DNA from: Ohtaekwangia sp966211525
GTDB lineage: Bacteria; Bacteroidota; Bacteroidia; Cytophagales; Cyclobacteriaceae
Assembly: GCA_966211525.1 (NCBI GenBank)
Contig: CBIHOZ010000012.1
Location: 6,829-70,828, forward strand
Length of the DNA: 64,000 nucleotides
Direction of reading: 5' to 3'
A model generated the notes under the pieces. It saw only the letters and a list, made by a program, of their open reading frames with translations, had not been told where the DNA came from and ran no database searches. Every line of letters starts with the position of its first letter. The first letter of the stretch is position 1. Shown one piece after another: positions 17,174 through 26,025 of this stretch. Made by a program: the position numbers and the translations under genes.

Positions 17174-19534
17174 TTATTCATCACGAAGGCACCGTGCCGG
17201 ATTTACATGCGCAGCACGAACAGCTTGCAGTCCTACCGTTAACCACGATATGAGCAGGGCTATACATCCGCCACCCACAAAGTACCACCATGCCAGCGGT
17301 ATCTTATAGGCAAAGTTGTTCAACCAGAATATACCTATATAGTAACTCGCAGGTAACGCCAGTATAATGGCAACCAGTACGATGCGTGTAAAATCGGCAG
17401 TAAGCAGTATAACTATATTGGTAGCACTTGAACCGAGTACTTTTCGAATACCGATTTCCTTGAGTCTTCGCTCGGCCGTAAACGATGCGAGTCCAAACAA
17501 CCCCAGACAGGATATAAGAATGGCGAGTCCGGCAAAGTATTTTGATAAGGTGCCGATGCGTTCTTCGGCTGCATATTGAGCCTGGTAATCCTGATCGAGG
17601 AAACGATAATCCAGATCAAAACCCGGATTATACGTTGTGTAAAATTTCTGTATCCGGTCAATGGTCTCGCGCTCGGTGCCGGCAGCCATGCGGGCGATTA
17701 TTTTCGTGGTATAGGGAGGCGCTATAATAAAGAACATCGGTGCTACTTTGCTATGCAGCGATTCAAAATGAAAGTCTTTTACAACACCTGTAATTTCAAC
17801 ATTGAGTTTGTCGTGACCGAGCGTAATCGTTTTGCCGACCGGGTCGTTGATTCCCATCACATCAATACCAGTCTGATTAAATATAGCTTTGAAGCCGGGA
17901 CTATCATCACGTGAGAACGCGCGACCTTGCAGTAACTCCAGGTCAAGCATTTCGATAACATCATAGTTCACGGGACGTATAGCGAACGGAACCAGCATAC
18001 CCGATTCTTTACCTTCCCATTCGATCTCGGTTGTATTTCCGCCACCGATCATACTCTGTCCTATACTGGAAGCGCTGACGATACCCGGAAGTTTTCGAAG
18101 TTCATTCAGAAACGTTTCGGGATTTTCTTTTACCCTTCCTTCCATCGAAAAATGAATAACATTGTCTTTGTTATACCCGAGATTTCTGGATTGCAGAAAA
18201 TCGATCTGCATATATATGATCAATACAGATATGATAAAAACGACCGAGAGTGTAAACTGAAATATCACCAGTCCTTTGCGCGCCCATAGCTCTCCTGTTG
18301 ACGTATTCAATTTACCTTTCAATACACTGGCGGGGCTAAACCCTGACAGGTATAGCGCAGGGTAACTGCCTGCGAGTATACCCGCTGCGATGGTGATAAA
18401 CAGCGATGCCAGCACTATATCTGTATGGAATGTCAGCTCCAACTGTTTGCCGGTAATCAAGTTAAAACTGGGAAGAAATAAATCTACCATAAGTACTGCG
18501 AGCAGCAGCGAAAGGAAACTCATAAACATCGACTCTCCTAAATGTTGTACGATCAATGCTCTTCTGCCCGCGCCAATGGCTTTCTTTATACCGATCTCTT
18601 TAAGCCTGCGGGATGCTTTTGCCGTAGACAGGTTCATAAAATTGATACAGGCGATGACGAGTATAAATGCTGCAATCACACTAAACAAAATCACATACTC
18701 AATTCGTCCACCCGTGGGTATACCATTTTCAAAACGTCCGAAGAGATACCCTTCTGAATATTTTTGCAGAATGAGGTCGCGGTGTGTAGCGGTAGTTTTT
18801 GTTTTAATCAGACCGCTTATTTTTCGTTCGAAAGTTGCTGCATCGGTTCCCTTCTTCAATACGATAAACGTCATCGGACCGGAGTTGGCCCAGTTTAGTA
18901 CGCCTTCGTTCGTGTCCTTCATAACCTCAAATGATAACACAAAATCCGACCGCAGTGAAGAAGTCGCGGGAATGTCTTTAAAAACACCGCTCACTATATA
19001 TTCCTTCTCGCGCTGCCATTCAATGGTCTTACCCATAGCGCTGGCGGTTGAATTGAATAAACTCTTTGCTATACTTTCGGATATGACAATTGAATTCTTA
19101 TCCGCGAGCACACGCGTGGCATCACCGTGAACCAGGTCAAACGAAAAAATATTGAAGTAATCTTTACCGGCATATATACCGGCCGCATTTACACGCTTGT
19201 CCTTTACTGATAATGTAAAACGGTCAAACCAGTATGGTGGCGTCACCGTAGCTGCATACTCAACCTCGGGCATATCTTCAGCCAGTGTTTCGGCCAGTAG
19301 CCCGGGCGTTGAATCGGTCACACCTACCTGGCCGGAATGATTCTGTTTTTCAAATACTTTATACAACCAGTTGTCTCGCGCATGAAATTTATCAACCTGC
19401 CACTCATCGTAAACCCACAGGTATATCAGCAAGGTGCAGGCGAGCCCTGTAGAAAGACCTGCCAGGTTAATAAAGAATGTACCTCTGAATCTTTTGAAAT
19501 TCCGGTAAAGGAGTAAAAAATTATGTCGCAGCAT
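17174..19534 (-). CDS. FtsX-like ABC transporter permease
   Basis: A 786-residue permease of the MacB/FtsX superfamily. It has an N-terminal helix (about 20-40), a MacB-type periplasmic core, a three-helix FtsX block (about 285-440, with the RRLKEIGIKKAIGA motif), a second periplasmic core and a second FtsX block (about 670-780, with ERRLKEIGIRKVLGSS). No ATPase gene lies next to it. It diverges from a sigma-54 activator/kinase pair, and a candidate sigma-54 promoter lies at 19560-19575. This suggests an envelope-stress or peptide/antibiotic export role of the kind described for such Bacteroidota clusters. Substrate unknown. Confidence 0.9.
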   Translation of the reverse strand: MLRHNFLLLYRNFKRFRGTFFINLAGLSTGLACTLLIYLWVYDEWQVDKFHARDNWLYKVFEKQNHSGQVGVTDSTPGLLAETLAEDMPEVEYAATVTPPYWFDRFTLSVKDKRVNAAGIYAGKDYFNIFSFDLVHGDATRVLADKNSIVISESIAKSLFNSTASAMGKTIEWQREKEYIVSGVFKDIPATSSLRSDFVLSFEVMKDTNEGVLNWANSGPMTFIVLKKGTDAATFERKISGLIKTKTTATHRDLILQKYSEGYLFGRFENGIPTGGRIEYVILFSVIAAFILVIACINFMNLSTAKASRRLKEIGIKKAIGAGRRALIVQHLGESMFMSFLSLLLAVLMVDLFLPSFNLITGKQLELTFHTDIVLASLFITIAAGILAGSYPALYLSGFSPASVLKGKLNTSTGELWARKGLVIFQFTLSVVFIISVLIIYMQIDFLQSRNLGYNKDNVIHFSMEGRVKENPETFLNELRKLPGIVSASSIGQSMIGGGNTTEIEWEGKESGMLVPFAIRPVNYDVIEMLDLELLQGRAFSRDDSPGFKAIFNQTGIDVMGINDPVGKTITLGHDKLNVEITGVVKDFHFESLHSKVAPMFFIIAPPYTTKIIARMAAGTERETIDRIQKFYTTYNPGFDLDYRFLDQDYQAQYAAEERIGTLSKYFAGLAILISCLGLFGLASFTAERRLKEIGIRKVLGSSATNIVILLTADFTRIVLVAIILALPASYYIGIFWLNNFAYKIPLAWWYFVGGGCIALLISWLTVGLQAVRAAHVNPARCLRDE

Positions 19535-19559
19535 ATCGTTCTGTCTTTACGTGCGTGTT

Positions 19560-19575
19560 TGCCAACACAATGCCA
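19560..19575 (-). promoter_or_regulatory. Candidate sigma-54 (-24/-12) promoter for the FtsX permease
   Basis: On the minus strand TGGCATTGTGTTGGCA has GG and GC exactly 12 bases apart, as sigma-54 requires (consensus TGGCAC-N5-TTGCW, one mismatch in the -12 part and one in the -24 part). The expected start of transcription is about 15 nt before the ATG at 19534. It lies beside an NtrC-type activator gene. Confidence 0.5.
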
Positions 19576-19634
19576 TGAACAATATCCTGCTTTTCGGGCA
19601 TAATACAAGCACATTTACCTGCATCCATATAGCG

Positions 19635-19676
19635 AGTGCCCATTCATAAAAATAAAACTGTCCATTCGTGGGCACT
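19635..19676. promoter_or_regulatory. Inverted repeat, candidate activator sites upstream of the sigma-54 promoter
   Basis: AGTGCCCA at 19635-19642 and TGGGCACT at 19669-19676 form a perfect inverted repeat with arms 34 bases centre to centre, and a related GTCCATTCG lies between them. It sits 60-116 bases upstream of the candidate sigma-54 promoter and in front of the activator gene, as expected for an enhancer that also mediates autoregulation. Confidence 0.45.
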
Positions 19677-19739
19677 TTCTATTGCTTTCCGCAACACTGT
19701 CTATACCTTTAACCATCCGTACCTATAGTTTGAATACCT

Positions 19740-21107
19740 ATGAAAGCAGCCGGAAATATACTGCTTGTTGATGATGATGAATTTGTTGTTCTCTCGGTCA
19801 AGCTGTTGCTCGAACCTCATTTCTCTTCGGTCAAAACGATCTCCAACCCGGAGCGCATACAGGCGCTGCTGGACCGTGAACAATTTGATGTAGTAGTACT
19901 GGACATGAATTTTCGTCAGGGCGATACTACGGGCAATCAGGGACGATTCTGGCTGAAGAAAATCAAGAGTCTTGCTCCGGAGACACAGGTAGTTTTATTA
20001 ACTGCTTACGGTGATATACAGGTGGCTGTTGAATCGATGAAAGAAGGTGCGCTTGATTTTATTGTGAAGCCGTGGCAGAATGAAAAATTACTCACCACCG
20101 TCAAGACGGCCCACTTGTTAAGCCAGGAGAAAAAGAAAGTAAAGCAATTGAAATCGCAGCAGCGATCACTAGCCTCTGCGTTGGATCGGCACGAACCGGT
20201 TATCGGTATATCTGAATCGATACTTACCATTCGAAAGACGATTGAAAAAGTAGCACCTACGGAAGCCGATGTTCTGATCCTCGGGCAGAATGGTACCGGC
20301 AAAGAAATTATAGCACGCGAAATACACCGTAACTCGATGCGGGCAACCGGTATATTTATGACGGTAGATGTAGGCTCGCTCAGTGAAAGCCTCTTCGAAA
20401 GCGAGATGTTTGGTCATCGTAAAGGCGCGTTTACAGATGCAAAGGAAGACCGGGCGGGCCGATTCGAAGCTGCTGCCGGTGGTACTATATTTCTGGATGA
20501 GATCGGCAATCTCTCCCTGTCACTTCAGGCGAAACTGCTCACGGTATTGCAACATAAAAAAGTTACACGGCTGGGCACGCATGAAAGTATAGACCTGGAT
20601 GTGCGAATCATCTGCGCTACCAACGGCAATCTGCAGGCCATGGTAAAGGAAGGAAAATTCCGGGAAGATCTATACTATCGCATCAACACGGTAGAGTTAA
20701 CGTTGCCTCCGCTTCAGGACCGCGCTGAAGATATACCTTTATTGGCCGAACATTTCCTGCATCGTTTCAGTCATAAATACCAGAAGTCCCATTTGAAATT
20801 TGCCGATGGTGTTATATCCGCTCTCCAGAAATACCGTTGGCCCGGTAATATACGTGAGCTGCAACATGCAGTAGAGCGGGCCGTGATTATGTGTGAAGGC
20901 GAACAGATTGAGCCGGCTGATTTCGGTGCACTTCAAAAGCAAATGTCTTCTGATTTTACATTCGAAGATTTTAACCTCGAAAAACTTGAAGCTTGGGCGA
21001 TCCGGAAAGCGATCGCTAAACATCATGGCAATATCAGTCATGCCGCCGATGAACTGGGATTGTCGCGCGGGGCACTCTACCGAAGAATCCAGACCTATGG
21101 TATTTAA
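19740..21107 (+). CDS. NtrC-family sigma-54-dependent response regulator
   Basis: A 455-residue activator. The receiver (1-125) has VDDDE, phospho-acceptor Asp55 in VVVLDMNF and Lys in IVKPW. The AAA+ domain (about 145-385) has Walker A GQNGTGKE, the sigma-54 contact loop GAFTDA (Asp in place of the second Gly of the usual GAFTGA), Walker B GGTIFLDEIGN, and an R-finger region. The C-terminal Fis-type helix-turn-helix is NISHAADELGLSRGALYRR. The partner kinase starts inside its last codons. The likely target is the divergent FtsX permease, where a -24/-12 motif is visible. Confidence 0.95.
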   Translation: MKAAGNILLVDDDEFVVLSVKLLLEPHFSSVKTISNPERIQALLDREQFDVVVLDMNFRQGDTTGNQGRFWLKKIKSLAPETQVVLLTAYGDIQVAVESMKEGALDFIVKPWQNEKLLTTVKTAHLLSQEKKKVKQLKSQQRSLASALDRHEPVIGISESILTIRKTIEKVAPTEADVLILGQNGTGKEIIAREIHRNSMRATGIFMTVDVGSLSESLFESEMFGHRKGAFTDAKEDRAGRFEAAAGGTIFLDEIGNLSLSLQAKLLTVLQHKKVTRLGTHESIDLDVRIICATNGNLQAMVKEGKFREDLYYRINTVELTLPPLQDRAEDIPLLAEHFLHRFSHKYQKSHLKFADGVISALQKYRWPGNIRELQHAVERAVIMCEGEQIEPADFGALQKQMSSDFTFEDFNLEKLEAWAIRKAIAKHHGNISHAADELGLSRGALYRRIQTYGI

Positions 21108-22431
21108 GAACTTCAGACTTCAGATTATTTTCCGTGTGTTACTGCTTACGGGTGCTATAACTTTATTTGCCTGGTGCATTGTACATGGCTACTACCTTCG
21201 AAGTATATATCTGGGCGCTGCCATCCTGATTTTACTGATTGAACTGGTGTGGTACACCGATCGTTTTAACCGCGACCTGAAAAATTTTCTCACGAGTTTA
21301 CTGCAAAGTGATTTCACGACTCACTTCCATACATCGGGCAATGGCAAGAGCATTGACGAATTATATAGTATGCTGAACAAGATCGCTTCTGCCTTTCGCA
21401 ACATCAGCGTACAGAAGGAAGTGCAATACCGTTACCTCGAAATGCTTTTTGAACATGTACGTGTGGGTATACTCAGCGTGGATGCTACCGGTAAAGTACA
21501 GCATGCGAACCAGGCACTGAAAACCATGCTGCAGAAAAATATACTTCCGGATCTTCATGCCTTCGAGAGTATCGATGTATCGCTGGCAAATACGATCCGC
21601 GAAATACGTACGGGAGAAACCCGTCTTGTTAAACTGCGCATACAGCAGGACGTACTGCAATTGTCAATTCATGCTTCAGAATTTAAACTGGAGGATATGT
21701 ACTATAAATTGATCTCGATGCAGAACATTCGCCAGGAGCTGGATATACATGAAATGGATGCCTGGCAAAAGCTGATTCACGTTATGAGTCACGAGATCAT
21801 GAATTCAGTGTCTCCAATTATATCGTTAAGTGCTACGCTGCATGGACTTGTTGTACAGAGTAAATCTACGGATACTCCCCTGCCCTCTCTGTATGATTCA
21901 TTAAACCAGGGATTGGACGCCATCCATATTCGCAGCGAAGGACTCTACAATTTTACGAAGACATATCGCAAACTGGCCGCTATACCCAAACTGAACCCGG
22001 AGAAAACCAACCTCCGCGAAATTGTCCAACGGGTAGAAGTACTCATGGCCGCGAACATTAAAGAACATGGTGTAGCATTGACTATTCGTGATATCGATCA
22101 ACCGGTCATTGTCGACCCCGCTCTGATGGAACATGTACTGATCAATTTATTACTGAATGCTATCGATGCTGTGACGGGCAAAGAGTCTCCTTCGATTCAT
22201 ATATATACTACACCATCAGCCAAGAGTCAGGTAAATATACATATCCGTGATAATGGAGAAGGGATGGATGAAAGTACGGTGGAAAAGATATTTATACCTT
22301 TCTATACCACCAAGAAAAATGGTTCAGGTATAGGTCTCGCTATATCCAAACAAATATTGCAATTGCATCATGCAGATATACGGGTGAACAGTGCTCCCGG
22401 GCTCGGCACGGAGTTTATCATTACGCTATAA
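21097..22431 (+). CDS. Membrane sensor histidine kinase, partner of NtrC-type regulator
   Basis: A 444-residue kinase with two N-terminal transmembrane helices (about 8-27 and 32-50), a HAMP-like/coiled-coil stretch, a PAS domain (about 115-215), an acceptor helix with MSHEIMNSVSPI, and HATPase_c with NLLLNAIDAV, DNGEGM and GSGIGLAIS. The frame is open far upstream, but the ATG at 21097 is chosen because it overlaps the stop of the regulator by 11 bases and starts directly before the first membrane helix. Gene pairing indicates it phosphorylates the regulator at 19740. Confidence 0.93.
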   Translation: MVFKNFRLQIIFRVLLLTGAITLFAWCIVHGYYLRSIYLGAAILILLIELVWYTDRFNRDLKNFLTSLLQSDFTTHFHTSGNGKSIDELYSMLNKIASAFRNISVQKEVQYRYLEMLFEHVRVGILSVDATGKVQHANQALKTMLQKNILPDLHAFESIDVSLANTIREIRTGETRLVKLRIQQDVLQLSIHASEFKLEDMYYKLISMQNIRQELDIHEMDAWQKLIHVMSHEIMNSVSPIISLSATLHGLVVQSKSTDTPLPSLYDSLNQGLDAIHIRSEGLYNFTKTYRKLAAIPKLNPEKTNLREIVQRVEVLMAANIKEHGVALTIRDIDQPVIVDPALMEHVLINLLLNAIDAVTGKESPSIHIYTTPSAKSQVNIHIRDNGEGMDESTVEKIFIPFYTTKKNGSGIGLAISKQILQLHHADIRVNSAPGLGTEFIITL

Positions 22432-22434
22432 TTT

Positions 22435-22509
22435 GTTCCCGTAGATCTCGCGGATAAACGCAGATAAATACAAATCCTTTCTGCGTACATCTGCGATTTC
22501 TGCGGGAAC
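22435..22509. repeat. Interspersed inverted repeat of CGCAGAT type
   Basis: A 75-base near-palindrome lies between convergent genes. GTTCCCG at the left pairs with CGGGAAC at the right, and the arms carry repeats of (T)CTGCG / CGCAGA about every 10-14 bases around an AT-rich centre near 22470. Elements built on CGCAGAT/ATCTGCG words are a common interspersed repeat type in Bacteroidota genomes. It may also act as a bidirectional transcription stop for the kinase and the dehydrogenase. Confidence 0.65.
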
Positions 22510-22521
22510 CAAAGATGAATA

Positions 22522-23565
22522 CTACAATGTAGCCATATCAATAACGAAACGGTAACGAACATCGCCCTTTACCATTCGCTCGTAGGCTTTGTTTATATCT
22601 TTGATGTCGATCATTTCAATATCTGAAACGATATTGTGTTGTGCGCAGAAATCGAGCATCTCTTGTGTTTCCGGAAGTCCACCGATCATAGAACCGGCAA
22701 GCGTCTTTCTTCCTGCAATCAGGCTGAATGCATGTACAGCAGCTGGATCTGGCGGAACCCCTACGCAGATATGTGTACCATTGGTTTTCAACAATGACAG
22801 ATATAGGTTAAAGTCATGTGCAGCCGAAACCGTGTCGAGTATAAAATCGAAATAGCCACGAACACTTTTCAACTGGGCTTCGTCAGAGGTTACTACAAAC
22901 TTGTGTGCTCCGAGTTTACGCGCATCGGCTTCCTTGGATGAAGATGTACTGAGCACTGTTACTTCAGCACCAAACGCTACACCGAACTTAACGGCCATGT
23001 GTCCAAGTCCACCGAGACCAACCACAGCAAGCTTGTGTCCTTTTCCTACTTTCCAGTGACGCAGTGGTGAGTATGTAGTTATACCGGCACAAAGTAAAGG
23101 CGCTACAGCAGCAAGTGAAAGTTTTTCAGATACACTTAGTACAAAATCTTCATGTACAACAATAGTATTGGAGTAGCCACCATACGTTGGCGTTTTTCGA
23201 TCTTGCTCATAACCGTTGTAGGTTGGCGACATGCCATTCAAACAATATTGCTCGAGTCCTTCTTTACAGTTCTCGCATGTTCTGCAGGAATCTACAAGAC
23301 AGCCCACGCCTACCAGGTCACCGGCTTTGAATTTCTTTACGTGTGCACCAACTTTAATTACCTTGCCTACCAGTTCGTGGCCCGGCACCATCGGGTATAT
23401 AGATCCGCCCCATTCATCGCGGGCCTGGTGAAGGTCAGAGTGGCAGATACCACAATATAGTATATCGAACTGAACATCGTGGGGACCTACTTCGCGTCTC
23501 TCAAAATTCCACGGTGCCAAAGCCGAAGTAGCGCTTTGCACGGCATATCCTTTTGCTTGTATCAT
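22522..23565 (-). CDS. Zinc-dependent NADP alcohol dehydrogenase (YahK/CAD type)
   Basis: A 347-residue medium-chain dehydrogenase. The catalytic zinc motif is CGICHSDLH with GHE (PMVPGHELVG), the structural zinc lobe has CRTCENCKEGLEQYC, and the cofactor motif is GLGGLGHMAVK. Together they match the cinnamyl-alcohol/aldehyde reductase family to which YahK belongs, which reduces a broad range of aldehydes with NADPH. A candidate promoter with a GACTTTTG box lies 32 bases upstream. It stands alone between a repeat element and a divergent SnoaL-like gene. Confidence 0.93.
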   Translation of the reverse strand: MIQAKGYAVQSATSALAPWNFERREVGPHDVQFDILYCGICHSDLHQARDEWGGSIYPMVPGHELVGKVIKVGAHVKKFKAGDLVGVGCLVDSCRTCENCKEGLEQYCLNGMSPTYNGYEQDRKTPTYGGYSNTIVVHEDFVLSVSEKLSLAAVAPLLCAGITTYSPLRHWKVGKGHKLAVVGLGGLGHMAVKFGVAFGAEVTVLSTSSSKEADARKLGAHKFVVTSDEAQLKSVRGYFDFILDTVSAAHDFNLYLSLLKTNGTHICVGVPPDPAAVHAFSLIAGRKTLAGSMIGGLPETQEMLDFCAQHNIVSDIEMIDIKDINKAYERMVKGDVRYRFVIDMATL

Positions 23566-23596
23566 AAATGGCTGGTATAAAGTTTAATTTGAAGTT

Positions 23597-23609
23597 CAAA
23601 AGTCGAAAG
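23597..23609 (-). promoter_or_regulatory. Candidate -7 region of alcohol dehydrogenase promoter
   Basis: On the minus strand the 12-mer TTCGACTTTTGA contains a nAnnTTTG-like box (GACTTTTG) 32 bases upstream of the ATG at 23565. Nearly the same sequence, extended by one T, lies 38 bases upstream of parA, which supports a shared promoter form. Confidence 0.35.
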
Positions 23610-23777
23610 AACCGGATTACGCAGGTATCAAAATTCAAACAGAAAGGTATAAAATTCAAACAATTTTCCGCCTGGGATGCGTTATAGATTTCCGGACTAC
23701 AGTTTACATGCATTACAATATGCAAATTGATCACCCGGCATAATTTTTTTAAAGTAATTTGCCAAACCCCACCAGCT

Positions 23778-24137
23778 ATGACAACTCAGGAAATTGCCAA
23801 GAGACTCGCCTCTTTATGCCGCGAGGAAAAGTACGAACAGGCACAACAAGAGCTTTATGCTGAAAACGCTGTCAGTATAGAACCGGAAGCATCAAACGGA
23901 TTTGAAAAAGAAACCCGCGGTTTAGCAGCCATTATTGAAAAAGGAAAACGGTTTGAATCGATGGTAGAAAAAACACATTCAATCACCGTATCCGAACCAC
24001 TGGTTGCCGGAAACTCCATCGCCTTTATACTTTCCATGGACATGACGATGAAAGGAAGACCACGCACATCCATGAGTGAGTTGTGTGTTTACCGGGTACA
24101 AAACGGCAAGATCGTATCCGAACAATTCTTCATGTAG
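23778..24137 (+). CDS. SnoaL-like / NTF2-like fold protein
   Basis: A 119-residue protein of the nuclear transport factor 2 superfamily: two N-terminal helices (EIAKRLASLCREEKYEQA), a strand with LYAENAVSIEPE, an amphipathic helix, then strands ending in VYRVQNGKIVSEQFFM. The frame extends upstream to 23727, but the ATG at 23778 fits the usual family start. Such proteins are often polyketide-cyclase-like enzymes or unknown ligand binders, so the function cannot be stated. It converges on the dioxygenase gene and diverges from the alcohol dehydrogenase. Confidence 0.8.
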   Translation: MTTQEIAKRLASLCREEKYEQAQQELYAENAVSIEPEASNGFEKETRGLAAIIEKGKRFESMVEKTHSITVSEPLVAGNSIAFILSMDMTMKGRPRTSMSELCVYRVQNGKIVSEQFFM

Positions 24138-24178
24138 ATATACCGCATCATCGCTATATTTTTCATCACACAAGGCCG

Positions 24179-24952
24179 TCACAACGACAGGGCTACACGG
24201 ATTGCCTGCTCTACGGGGCAGGTATATTTACTTTCGCCATAGACAGAAAAAGGCTTTGCTGAAAGTAACGGAGGTTGCGCCATAAATCTCGGCTGTACTC
24301 CGCGATGCGGCTGTGCTGCATGCGCTATAAATGGATGACAAAGATATACCGTACCTGCCTTGCCGGTTGCAAATGTTACGGGACGCTCATCGGGTATAAC
24401 CAGTTGCTGTGCCAGTTCCATAAAGGTAAGCCCTGCATCACCATGCGGAGCGAGTGTGCGGGCAACATCCAGGTGAGAACCTGCAAGTATGCGTGTAGGC
24501 GCATCGTGTTCTCCTATATCTGAAAACAGGAACAGCATCAGCAATGCACGCCCCTTCGAAAATATATTGATGCGCCAGGAAAAATAATCCTGTACTGCTT
24601 CGCCGGGAAAACTTGCATCCACATGCCAGCCCGTATCACCGGGGTCCTCGTTGGCAGGAAAGCGAACCGGAAATGTACCGAGGTCTGTTCGGGGCAACCA
24701 CTGTCCTTTCCCTGCAAGCTGATCGAACGCTGCGTGTAGCCTCTCCGTGTTAACAGCTTTCTGAAACGCCTCATCGCTATAGTATCCTAACCGCACTACC
24801 GGCTTCGTCCAGGTGTCGGGATTATTTGGATTGCAGCCGGTATCACGCCAAAGAATTTCGCGTCCCGCTTCGGCAAGTGTCTCCGGAAAGGCATGTTCAA
24901 GCTTTACAAATCCATTTTTAATAAACTGTTCTATCTCCTGTGGTGTAAGCAT
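24179..24952 (-). CDS. Phytanoyl-CoA dioxygenase family protein
   Basis: A 257-residue Fe(II)/2-oxoglutarate oxygenase. The iron triad is visible as His and Asp in WHVDASF and a distal His in PFIAHAAQPHRG, with the Arg that binds 2-oxoglutarate shortly after in GVQPRFM. RILAGSHLDV is the other family hallmark. The substrate is unknown, since members hydroxylate lipids, amino acids and secondary metabolites. It is followed at 24993 by the MarR-GNAT gene on the same strand, whose end lies 40 bases upstream of this start, so they may share a transcript. Confidence 0.85.
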   Translation of the reverse strand: MLTPQEIEQFIKNGFVKLEHAFPETLAEAGREILWRDTGCNPNNPDTWTKPVVRLGYYSDEAFQKAVNTERLHAAFDQLAGKGQWLPRTDLGTFPVRFPANEDPGDTGWHVDASFPGEAVQDYFSWRINIFSKGRALLMLFLFSDIGEHDAPTRILAGSHLDVARTLAPHGDAGLTFMELAQQLVIPDERPVTFATGKAGTVYLCHPFIAHAAQPHRGVQPRFMAQPPLLSAKPFSVYGESKYTCPVEQAIRVALSL

Positions 24953-24992
24953 ATAGTATCCGAATGAATAAACGATATATACGTATACCGGC

Positions 24993-25946
24993 CTACTTCA
25001 GGATTAGTTCCATTTGAATATTGCAACGTTCATACGGTGTTGCGTGTCCTACCACTTTTTTAAAACCTAGTTTGTGGTATAAATTGATTGCCGGTGCAAG
25101 AATGGTATTGCTCTCTAAATACAACCGCGATGCCCCGAGCGATTTAGCTTTCCGGATGATTGCCTGCCCGAGGAGCCAGCCTATATTTTTACCTTGTGCC
25201 TGCGGTGACACGGCCATCTTTGCCAGCTCAAAATCATATACCGGGTCATCCATTTTGATGAGCGCACACACGCCTGCAGGAACATCGTTATACAAGGCAA
25301 CAAAGATATGCCCGCCATTTTTTAATATATAGTTTTTCGGATTGTCGAGTGCTTTGTAATCAGCTTCCTCCATTTTAAAGTACTGCGTAATCCACTGCTC
25401 ATTCAAATCCCGAAATGCTTTCTGATACTTCGGAGTATAATCGACAATCTTTACATGCTGGCTTTCACGTTTTTTCTTTTGCTCCTGCACGCGTTTCAAC
25501 AGTGTTTTCTGCTCCAGCAAAAATTCCCATTCTTCCAACGCCTGCCACAGGTCGTGTCGTGTTTGCGCGAGTATTTCTTCGATCGCGTTGTTCACATCGG
25601 CATACTGTACAGCGATCTTTTCAGTAATATTTTTCCCTTTCGGTGAGAGCGTTACCAGCGTGGTACGGCCGTCTGCCTTGTCTTTCTTTTCGGTGATATA
25701 CCCTTTCTTCGTCATCTCGCCAATGATCTTGCTTACTGAAGGATGCGAGTGTCCTATTTCGCGTGCAATCGTTGTGATGGTACGAGGTTCTCCCTGCGAG
25801 AGTACATAAAATACAGGGAACCATTTCGGCTGCAATTCGATGTCGTAGAGTTTATAAATATGAGCCGCATCATCCGTGATTCGCTCGGTTAACATCCGCA
25901 GCCTGCTACCCAACGCGAGCTTGCCAACCTGGTTAAAGAATTCCAT
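24993..25946 (-). CDS. MarR-type regulator fused to GNAT acetyltransferase
   Basis: A 317-residue two-domain protein. Residues about 1-150 are a MarR winged helix with TITTIAREIGHSHPSVSKIIGEMTKKG as the recognition region, a KADGRTTLVTLSPKG wing, and a dimerisation coiled coil. Residues about 160-317 are a GNAT domain with MAVSPQAQGKNIGWLLGQAI (acetyl-CoA loop) and INLYHKLGFKKV. This fusion is a known architecture. The natural inference is that the acetyltransferase substrate or product feeds back on DNA binding, but neither target nor substrate can be named. The start at 25946 precedes a MarR-typical N-terminal helix. Confidence 0.92.
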   Translation of the reverse strand: MEFFNQVGKLALGSRLRMLTERITDDAAHIYKLYDIELQPKWFPVFYVLSQGEPRTITTIAREIGHSHPSVSKIIGEMTKKGYITEKKDKADGRTTLVTLSPKGKNITEKIAVQYADVNNAIEEILAQTRHDLWQALEEWEFLLEQKTLLKRVQEQKKKRESQHVKIVDYTPKYQKAFRDLNEQWITQYFKMEEADYKALDNPKNYILKNGGHIFVALYNDVPAGVCALIKMDDPVYDFELAKMAVSPQAQGKNIGWLLGQAIIRKAKSLGASRLYLESNTILAPAINLYHKLGFKKVVGHATPYERCNIQMELILK

Positions 25947-26025
25947 ACGTAATTAATTATGTAACCAATTACGTAAATAGGTAACAAAATTCAAAAGAAG
26001 TTGTCCGGGATTTTTTGAAGCCTGT

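Noticed and set aside
17050..17253. A 67-residue plus-strand frame next to the FtsX permease
   Set aside because: It overlaps the 3' end of the permease and is rich in His/Thr from a CACAAACACC-like simple sequence; no protein-like pattern.
19669..19686. TGGGCACTTTCTATTGC as a plus-strand sigma-54 promoter of the activator gene
   Set aside because: The GG-GC spacing is 13 rather than 12 bases, which sigma-54 does not tolerate.
20893..21096. Upstream extension of the NtrC-partner kinase
   Set aside because: It lies entirely inside the activator gene; the ATG at 21097 precedes the first membrane helix.
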